Source: an uncultured Veillonella sp. (GTDB taxonomy: Bacteria; Bacillota; Negativicutes; Veillonellales; Veillonellaceae). From it: a DNA stretch of 5,986 nt. Each line of letters starts with the position of its first letter. The stretch's first letter is position 1. The stretch covers positions 1-5,986 of the forward strand of contig CABSJL010000049.1 of assembly GCA_902478055.1 (NCBI GenBank), written 5' to 3'. This document shows positions 1-4,000 of the stretch, in pieces. The notes under the pieces were generated by a model, which worked only from the letters and a program-made list of their open reading frames with translations, was not told the origin of the DNA and ran no database searches. A program made the translations under genes and the position numbers.

Positions 1-254
1 CTAGCCCTGAATGGTCTAACGAAAAAGGTATCGATGCATCCCTTGGCTTCCGCTTGATGGGGATTAACTCTTACCACTGCGTTGAGCCACCTACACAAGG
101 CTCTGATGCTGTTACAAAATGGCTTAAAGAAGACACTAAAGATATCTTAGGTTCTGTTATGTATGTAAATACTGATCCTGCTAAAGTAGCTGAAAAAATC
201 TTGGCAGATATCGATGCTAAACGTGCTGCTTTAGGCTGGGCTGAAGTAAAATAA
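1..254 (+). CDS. cooS: Anaerobic carbon monoxide dehydrogenase catalytic subunit, C-terminal fragment
   Basis: The frame is open from the window edge (first full codon at 3) to a TAA at 252-254, giving 83 residues of a gene that starts upstream. The fragment reads as the last part of Ni-Fe CO dehydrogenase (CooS, usually about 630 residues). It has an SPEW-x-NEK stretch, then a PPTQGSDAVTKWL segment matching the family's PP-x-x-GS-x-x-V-x-x-L pattern, then V-x-TDP-x-K-x-AEKIL and a closing DAKRAALGW, much like the usual DEKRKALG ending. The enzyme interconverts CO and CO2 in the cytoplasm using a Ni-Fe-S C-cluster; the cluster-binding cysteines lie upstream and cannot be checked. Hybrid-cluster protein (Hcp) is a distant relative, but its C-terminus looks different. 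A TTG/ATG pair at 54-59 is internal, not a start. A strong terminator follows 40 bases after the stop, so this is the last gene of its transcript. The call rests on remembered family patterns. Confidence 0.72.
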   Translation, partial: SPEWSNEKGIDASLGFRLMGINSYHCVEPPTQGSDAVTKWLKEDTKDILGSVMYVNTDPAKVAEKILADIDAKRAALGWAEVK

Positions 255-294
255 ACTACAGTCGAATTAAATAGTAGATTTTGTACATAATAAT

Positions 295-347
295 ACCCTC
301 AAAGGCTTAATTACTAATGTAGCTAAGTCTTTGAGGGTTTTCTTTTT
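295..347 (+). terminator. Rho-independent terminator of cooS
   Basis: A 15-bp stem pairs 295-309 with 324-338, with one G-U wobble (305/328) and a 14-base loop. A T-rich run (TTTTCTTTTT) follows from 338. It lies 40 bases past the cooS stop. On the opposite strand the stem is not followed by a good T run, so it acts mainly on + strand transcripts. Confidence 0.9.
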
Positions 348-493
348 GTCGATTTAAAACTGGTGGTTTCTATTGTATTTGAAAGCTGATTTATACTAGT
401 AATATTAATATTCTGTGGATTATGAAATGGGACATAGTAAATAAAATTAGAAACTATATGCAGGTATTGAATATAGGAATATTTTTGACAACG
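348..493. other. Non-coding gap between two terminators
   Basis: These 146 AT-rich bases sit between two intrinsic terminators. I see no open frame with a ribosome binding site on either strand. A weak promoter-like pair, TTGAAA (379-384) and TATTAA (403-408) 18 bp apart, could start a short transcript ending at the second hairpin, but the -10 matches consensus at only four of six positions. A TATACT at 392-397 has no -35 at a usable distance. Confidence 0.3.
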
Positions 494-523
494 AAAAAAG
501 GACTCCGACTGGAGTCCTTTTTT
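494..523. terminator. Perfect terminator-type hairpin, possibly bidirectional
   Basis: A perfect 13-bp stem (494-506 with 511-523) closes a four-base loop, GACT. The inner six pairs are GC-rich (GACTCC/GGAGTC) and the outer arm is six A facing six T, so the structure has a T run in both directions. No gene ends just upstream on either strand: the nearest + strand stop is cooS at 254, which already has its own terminator. It is either a back-up terminator or the 3' end of an unannotated small RNA. Confidence 0.82.
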
Positions 524-571
524 CATGTAAGGGGAGTGTTAGTATTAATATCAAATGAACCATGTATTTAA

Positions 572-604
572 ACAAGTAGTAGGTTTGGGGTTAGTAATAC
601 TTGT
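572..604. repeat. 7-bp inverted repeat with G-rich loop
   Basis: ACAAGTA at 572-578 pairs with TACTTGT at 598-604 across a 19-base loop that includes TTTGGGG. It is short for a chance-proof stem. It is noted because it directly precedes the stronger two-part stem at 610-655, so the two could belong to one RNA fold. Confidence 0.3.
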
Positions 605-609
605 CGGGA

Positions 610-655
610 GATAAATACACGTATGGTAACCAGGGAATTGTTACCTCTATTTATC
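610..655. repeat. Two-part inverted repeat, possible RNA hairpin
   Basis: GATAAATA (610-617) pairs with TATTTATC (648-655). Nested inside, GGTAAC (625-630) pairs with GTTACC (640-645) around a 9-base loop. The two stems are separated by an asymmetric internal loop of 7 and 2 bases. No T run follows, so it is not an intrinsic terminator. It may be a folded RNA element or a protein-binding palindrome. Confidence 0.45.
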
Positions 656-658
656 ATT

Positions 659-669
659 TGACATTGTCA
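659..669. repeat. Short palindrome TGACA-T-TGTCA
   Basis: This perfect 5-bp inverted repeat around a single T overlaps a consensus -35 hexamer, TTGACA, at 658-663. The arrangement resembles a small operator, but the missing -10 weakens the case for a promoter here. Confidence 0.25.
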
Positions 670-746
670 TTATAAGAACAATAGATGAGTCAAAAATGAA
701 GTTTTTTAAGAAATTTCTTTTAATTTCTTGAAATTCTAAAAAAGAT

Positions 747-766
747 AATAATTAAGTTTAATTATT
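747..766. repeat. 9-bp AT-only inverted repeat, possible operator
   Basis: AATAATTAA (747-755) and TTAATTATT (758-766) form a perfect inverted repeat with a 2-base spacer, ending one base before the -35 box at 768-773. That position suits a repressor or activator of the downstream gene. However, an AT-only palindrome in AT-rich DNA can arise by chance. Confidence 0.35.
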
Positions 767-767
767 G

Positions 768-797
768 TTGATAAATACGGGGTAATTTTGGTATTAT
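768..797 (+). promoter_or_regulatory. Predicted housekeeping promoter of the small exported protein gene
   Basis: TTGATA (768-773) matches the -35 consensus at five of six positions and TATTAT (792-797) matches the -10 at five of six, 18 bp apart. TG at 789-790 gives an extended -10. The predicted transcript starts near 804 and has a leader of about 86 bases before the ATG at 890. It is the best promoter match between cooS and this gene. Confidence 0.6.
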
Positions 798-833
798 ATA
801 TAAAGGAGAAGTTGTATATTTTATAAAGGTTTA

Positions 834-854
834 ATGGCTATTAGAGTTTTATAA
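834..854 (+). CDS. Possible 6-codon upstream ORF in the leader
   Basis: An ATG at 834-836 opens a frame of six codons (MAIRVL) that stops with TAA at 852-854, inside the predicted leader. AAAGG at 825-829 lies 4 bases before the ATG, a weak and tight ribosome binding site. It has no run of regulatory codons, so a leader-peptide role is only a possibility; a chance ATG is at least as likely. Confidence 0.12.
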   Translation: MAIRVL

Positions 855-889
855 AGTATACAGCTCTATAGCATGAGAGGAGCAGTCAT

Positions 890-1252
890 ATGAGGAAAAT
901 ATTTACCATATTGTCCCTTTTGTGGCTACTCAGTATAGGGGGGACTGCTAACGCAACGGACTGGTACTATGTTGGACCAGATGCATCAGGAAACCAATTA
1001 TTTATTGACAACGACAGTGTTCAAAAAAGTGATTATGATGCGCTTTTGTGGCTGCGGGTCAATGAACTGGGTGGCGACGAATTGCGATATAAAGTGTATA
1101 TAAGTAGATATAACCGTACCATGGAAACATTAAAGGTAGATGCGTACATGGCAGACGGTACACCCTATGAAAATGTAGAGTTCAATGAAAACCCTGAACC
1201 TATTGAAGGCAATACAAATGGTCAAGCCATTTATAATTTATTATGGCAATAA
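890..1252 (+). CDS. Small exported protein, function unknown (possibly surface-adhesin-E-like fold)
   Basis: The 120-residue product begins with a clear Sec signal peptide: MRK, a hydrophobic core over residues 4-16, then a small-residue stretch ending in ANA, predicting cleavage after residue 22. There is no lipobox cysteine and no cysteine anywhere, so the mature 98-residue protein should be released or loosely held in the cell envelope. The start is supported by GAGAGGAG at 875-882, seven bases before the ATG. The mature part begins DWYYVGPDASGNQLFIDNDS and is rich in aromatic and acidic residues. The pattern of tryptophan, a short turn, then a (Y/F)-I-D-x-x-S strand recalls small secreted proteins of the surface-adhesin protein E (Adhesin_E) type, but this is a weak pattern match and I do not assign a function. 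The gene is monocistronic: its own promoter upstream and a terminator overlapping its stop codon. Confidence 0.8.
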   Translation: MRKIFTILSLLWLLSIGGTANATDWYYVGPDASGNQLFIDNDSVQKSDYDALLWLRVNELGGDELRYKVYISRYNRTMETLKVDAYMADGTPYENVEFNENPEPIEGNTNGQAIYNLLWQ

Positions 1253-1291
1253 AAGAACCATCTAGCACAGCAAACTAGATGGTTCTTTTTT
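1251..1291. terminator. Bidirectional terminator shared by the small exported gene and bioB
   Basis: An 11-bp perfect stem (1255-1265 with 1275-1285) has a 9-base loop. It is flanked by A4 on the left and T6 on the right, so a T run follows the stem on both strands (six on +, four plus ATT on -). On the + strand the structure overlaps the TAA at 1250-1252. On the - strand it lies about 80 bases past the bioB stop and is the nearest plausible terminator for it. Confidence 0.88.
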
Positions 1292-1370
1292 ATATGTGTA
1301 AAAAATTTATAAATCTTAGGAATATTTTTTATATACAACATCCTCAAAGGAGAATGGTATATACAGAAAT

Positions 1371-2399
1371 TTAAACTTGGGCAGAGTTGCGACTTAATTC
1401 CAAGTCTTGAATCATTTGGAGATCGTCTTGTGGAGAACGACCGCCAGTTGTTAAGTAGCCACCAACCATGATACCGTTAAGGCCACCTTTTAAAGCATAA
1501 GCTTGTAAGTCACGAAGATTTACTTCACGACCACCAGCTGTACGAATCAATGCATTTGGCAAGATGAAACGGAATACAGCGAAGGTACGTAAAATATCTA
1601 ATGGACGTAATGCTTTATTGCTTTCAAATGGCGTACCTTTAACAGGATTCAAAATGTTAAGTGGTACAGAGTCAATATGCAAACGTTTAAGCTCGAATGC
1701 CATCTCTACGCGTTGTTCTAATGTTTCATTAAGCCCGAGGATGCCGCCAGAGCAAACTCGAATACCTGCTTTTTGAGCATTATCGATAGTAGACATTTTA
1801 TCTTCGTAGGAATGGGTTGTACAAATATCTGGGAAGTGACTAGGCGCTGTTTCGATATTGGAGTGGTATCGAGTTACACCCACTTCTTTTAATTTGAGAG
1901 CTTGTTCGTAAGTTAACAAACCAAGAGAACAGCAAATTTCGAGACCTACTTCGTTTTTAATACGGTCTAATACGCGAATGATTTGGTTAAATTCATTTGG
2001 GTTATTAGTATTACGACCACTCGTTACGATAGAAAAACGAATAGCGCCTGCTTCTTTAGCTTTGCGCGCCGCATCGAGGATGCTTTCATCATCCATGAAC
2101 GGATATACTTGAACGCCTGTTTCGTGATGTGCAGATTGAGCACAGAATTTACAGTTTTCAGGACATTTGCCAGATCGTGCATTTACAATGGCGCATACAT
2201 CTACGGAGTTGTCATTGAAATGCTGACGAATTTTATCGGCCATAGCGAGTAGAATCATCGTATCATCATCAGATGTATGAATTAACTCAATTGCTTCTTC
2301 TTTTGTAATTTCACCACCATGCATAATACGGTTTGCTATGGTAAGGATTTTTTCGTATGTTCCCACCTGGGATGGTTGTTGATCTGTAGGCAAAGCCAT
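1371..2399 (-). CDS. bioB: Biotin synthase, radical SAM enzyme (anaerobe-type cysteine pattern)
   Basis: The 342-residue product inserts sulfur into dethiobiotin to form biotin, the last step of biotin synthesis, in the cytoplasm. The radical SAM motif is CPENCKFC, with cluster cysteines 79, 83 and 86 inside NARSGKCPENCKFCAQS. Other family blocks are SNIETAPSHF (180-189), VCSGGILGLNE (215-225), NPVKGTP (251-257) and IRTAGGRE (285-292). By my alignment to E. coli BioB, the auxiliary-cluster positions C128, C188 and R260 correspond to C156, C216 and R286, but C97 is replaced by S123. Additional cysteines occur at 69, 157 and 193. This fits the group from obligate anaerobes reported to carry a different auxiliary cluster (type II). 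The ATG at 2399 is supported by AGGAGG at 2410-2405, five bases upstream. No other biotin genes lie in the window, so bioB stands alone here. Biotin-dependent repression is predicted from the upstream sites. Confidence 0.96.
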   Translation of the reverse strand: MALPTDQQPSQVGTYEKILTIANRIMHGGEITKEEAIELIHTSDDDTMILLAMADKIRQHFNDNSVDVCAIVNARSGKCPENCKFCAQSAHHETGVQVYPFMDDESILDAARKAKEAGAIRFSIVTSGRNTNNPNEFNQIIRVLDRIKNEVGLEICCSLGLLTYEQALKLKEVGVTRYHSNIETAPSHFPDICTTHSYEDKMSTIDNAQKAGIRVCSGGILGLNETLEQRVEMAFELKRLHIDSVPLNILNPVKGTPFESNKALRPLDILRTFAVFRFILPNALIRTAGGREVNLRDLQAYALKGGLNGIMVGGYLTTGGRSPQDDLQMIQDLELSRNSAQV

Positions 2400-2412
2400 A
2401 ATAGCCTCCTAA

Positions 2413-2459
2413 TTGTTAACTTAATAAAAACATAATATATTGACAATTTGATTGTAAAC
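2413..2459. promoter_or_regulatory. Additional biotin-operator-like half-sites
   Basis: TTGTTAAC (2413-2420) and TTGTAAAC (2452-2459) repeat the half-site in the same orientation as the one at 2473. A degenerate inverted copy, ATTGACAA, lies at 2439-2446, 18 bases past the first. The 2452 copy overlaps the bioB -10 and lies 21 bp, two helical turns, from the 2473 copy. The 2413 copy falls in the leader just upstream of the ribosome binding site. They may form a second, weaker operator or be decayed copies. Confidence 0.4.
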
Positions 2460-2479
2460 GTTAGTGCATAAATTGTCAA
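2451..2479 (-). promoter_or_regulatory. bioB promoter
   Basis: Read on the - strand, TTGACA (2479-2474) is a perfect -35 and TACAAT (2456-2451) a five-of-six -10, exactly 17 bp apart. Transcription should start near 2444, about 45 bases before the ATG. The -35 lies wholly inside one biotin-operator half-site and the -10 overlaps another, so the promoter and its repressor sites are interleaved. Confidence 0.8.
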
Positions 2480-2503
2480 CTTAATGTATTTTTGAGTTAA
2501 CAA
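2473..2503. promoter_or_regulatory. Predicted BirA biotin operator
   Basis: TTGTCAAC (2473-2480) and GTTAACAA (2496-2503) are inverted half-sites with one mismatch, 15 bases apart. This matches the known layout of BirA sites in Firmicutes, where the biotin ligase/repressor BirA dimer binds an inverted TTGTNAAC pair with a spacer near 15. The proximal half-site covers the bioB -35 box, so binding should block RNA polymerase when biotin is plentiful. birA itself is not in the window. Confidence 0.75.
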
Positions 2504-2592
2504 AAATATTTATGTAGTTTTTAGAGCGCTTTTAATACAGGGGAATTATATGACTTACAACTAATTTTAGAGGCTATATTTTACTATCTATA

Positions 2593-2623
2593 TTAAGGTG
2601 TTAAATCTATGTTAAGGTTTTAA
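2593..2623 (+). repeat. Direct repeat of TTAAGGTKTTAA, possible activator site
   Basis: TTAAGGTGTTAA (2593-2604) and TTAAGGTTTTAA (2612-2623) differ at one base of twelve and start 19 bp apart. They sit upstream of a TATAAT at 2662 that lacks a good -35, the position expected for an activator such as a response regulator. The binding factor, if any, is unknown. Confidence 0.35.
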
Positions 2624-2661
2624 TTGATAGTTATTTTTAAGTAATCTTTAGGGTTTTGTAG

Positions 2662-2699
2662 TATAATAGAGTATTGTAATTACTATATATAACTATAAT
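2662..2699 (+). promoter_or_regulatory. Candidate -10 boxes for yhaO-yhaN
   Basis: Two perfect TATAAT hexamers occur at 2662-2667 and 2694-2699. Neither has a recognisable -35 at 16-18 bp: the first faces AAGTAA and the second GTATTG at 17 bp. Either could be an activator-dependent promoter. In such AT-rich DNA one or both may be fortuitous. Confidence 0.35.
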
Positions 2700-2728
2700 A
2701 AAAGTACTAATATAAGGAGTGGATATAG

Positions 2729-4000
2729 ATGCAGCCATTTCGATTTATACACTGTGGTGACCTGCATTTAGGGGCACCCTTCCAATATGCTACAGGTATT
2801 AGCCGCGCCGTTGATCGCGCCGTGAGCGAAGCAACCTATGTAGCCTTTGATACAATTATTGACATTGCTATCGATGAGCATGTTCATGCTGTTGTGATAG
2901 CTGGTGATATTTATAATAGCGAAGACCATAATTTAGAGGCTCAAGTGCGCTTTGTACGTGCTATGTATCGCTTGGCAGAACATCGCATTGCAGTTTATAT
3001 GGTGCAAGGTAATCATGACCCTGCTGAAAGCTGGAAGGCTCAATTGCAGATGCCTGACAATGTGCATGTATTCTCTAGTGAACAAGTACAACGTTTTCCA
3101 TTGATTGTTAACAATATTGAAATTGGTGGCGTTTACGGTATTAGCTGTGGTCATGGTAATGAAAGCGACAATTATGCGCGCCAATACCGCGCTTTTGAAC
3201 GTGATGAGTTTTCTCTTGCAGTTATGCATGGTACAGTTGGCTCTAGTGCGGGATCTGAAAATCATAATGTGACTGGCCCATGTAGTTTAACAGACCTAGC
3301 AGAGGCTGCTATGGACTATTGGGCGTTAGGACATATTCATAAATCTCAAGTTCTTAGCGAGGAACCTCTCGTTGTCTATGCTGGTAATCCGCAAGGTTTA
3401 CACCGCAAGGAACTAGGCCCGAAGGGGTGCTATCTTGTTTCTGTATCCCATAATGGTCATTGTGAACCTCGATTTATTGAGACCAGTGCTATCCGTTTTG
3501 AAGAAATCAAAATTGATATTGCAGGGATGAAAACTGAAGCAGAATTCTTAGAAATTTTACGCCATAAAAAAGAAAACTTGCGTAAACAGTATAAGAAGAA
3601 CATCTTGCTTTCTATTGTTCTTGTAGGAACAGGACCATTGCACCGTTTATGTACACAAGAAGGGGTGCGTAAATTATGGTTGCAAGAGTCTCAAAGCGAA
3701 GAGAAGAGTAAATCTATATTCGTTATGCCTTATCGCATGATGTGTAATACGCGTCCTAGTATTAATTTAGCGGAGCGTAGATTGTTATCCGATGTAGTAG
3801 GCGATTATTTGCGCGCCTATGACGATATGGTTGATGGCAATGCGGTACAGAGGGCTCGTCAAATTTTAGCAGAACGTCCTGAGTTTAAACGCTTAGGTGT
3901 ATATGCCGATTTATTGAGTGATGAGTTATTGTTGCGCGCCTTGAAGCGCTGTGAAATTGAAGGTGTTACTGTATTGATGGGGGCTAACGATGAACATTAA
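2729..4000 (+). CDS. yhaO: YhaO-like DNA exonuclease/metallophosphoesterase (Mre11/SbcD family)
   Basis: The 423-residue product carries the phosphoesterase motifs of the Mre11/SbcD nuclease family in order: D11-x-H13 in HCGDLHLG, GD60 in IAGDIYN, GNHD at 94-97, H167 in VMHG, and GHIH at 201-204. These residues bind the two catalytic metals, usually Mn2+. The length is close to B. subtilis YhaO (about 400 residues), and the partner gene downstream is yhaN rather than a classic sbcC, which favours YhaO over SbcD. After residue 240 comes a C-terminal region without motifs I recognise, likely the capping and partner-binding part. By analogy the protein processes DNA ends or hairpins with an ATPase partner; the real substrate is not known from the sequence. 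The start has AAGGAG at 2714-2719, nine bases before the ATG. The 3' end overlaps yhaN by 11 bases, so the two are co-translated. Confidence 0.88.
   Translation: MQPFRFIHCGDLHLGAPFQYATGISRAVDRAVSEATYVAFDTIIDIAIDEHVHAVVIAGDIYNSEDHNLEAQVRFVRAMYRLAEHRIAVYMVQGNHDPAESWKAQLQMPDNVHVFSSEQVQRFPLIVNNIEIGGVYGISCGHGNESDNYARQYRAFERDEFSLAVMHGTVGSSAGSENHNVTGPCSLTDLAEAAMDYWALGHIHKSQVLSEEPLVVYAGNPQGLHRKELGPKGCYLVSVSHNGHCEPRFIETSAIRFEEIKIDIAGMKTEAEFLEILRHKKENLRKQYKKNILLSIVLVGTGPLHRLCTQEGVRKLWLQESQSEEKSKSIFVMPYRMMCNTRPSINLAERRLLSDVVGDYLRAYDDMVDGNAVQRARQILAERPEFKRLGVYADLLSDELLLRALKRCEIEGVTVLMGANDEH

Larger units (their letters stand above)
524..767. other. Non-coding AT-rich region with several inverted repeats
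   Basis: I find no credible coding frame here on either strand: all frames are short and lack a ribosome binding site. The region holds inverted repeats at 572-604, 610-655, 659-669 and 747-766. A perfect TTGACA at 658-663 lacks a convincing -10 at 16-18 bp. No known riboswitch or tRNA fold is recognised. The stretch could contain a small RNA or operators for the promoter that follows. Confidence 0.4.
2504..2728. other. AT-rich intergenic region upstream of yhaO
   Basis: No coding frame with a ribosome binding site is visible on either strand. From 2504 to 2592 I see nothing specific. Further on lie a direct repeat (2593-2623), two TATAAT boxes (2662-2667, 2694-2699) and the yhaO ribosome binding site (2714-2719). 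Confidence 0.5.

Noticed and set aside
54..254. A stand-alone 66-residue ORF starting at TTG/ATG 54-59
   Set aside because: The same frame is open to the window edge and the upstream residues continue the CO dehydrogenase pattern; no ribosome binding site precedes it. It is the tail of a larger gene.
323..526. A 67-codon ORF on the - strand
   Set aside because: It runs across both terminator hairpins and its first codons are just the A/T-rich hairpin at 494-523. Its composition is that of non-coding AT-rich DNA.
658..687. A promoter based on the perfect TTGACA at 658-663
   Set aside because: At 16-18 bp only AATAGA, ATAGAT or TAGATG are found, all poor -10 matches; TATAAG at 671-676 is far too close.
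1330..1363. Hairpin TATATAC/GTATATA with inner TCCT/AGGA as the bioB terminator
   Set aside because: On the bioB strand the stem is followed by an A-run rather than a T-run and the stem is interrupted; the hairpin at 1251-1291 is a far better terminator.
1564..2252. Two + strand ORFs (1564-1776 and 1983-2252) opposite bioB
   Set aside because: They lie entirely inside the well-supported bioB frame, have no recognisable domain and look like shadows of its codon pattern.
2933..3265. A 110-codon ORF on the - strand within yhaO
   Set aside because: It is antisense to conserved phosphoesterase motifs of yhaO, which explain the sequence; no family features of its own.
3990..4000. The 11-base overlap of yhaO and yhaN as a frameshift or gene fusion
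   Set aside because: Both frames are intact, the yhaN start has a G-rich binding site and the RecF/SbcC-type N-terminus begins right at that ATG, so this is ordinary translational coupling.
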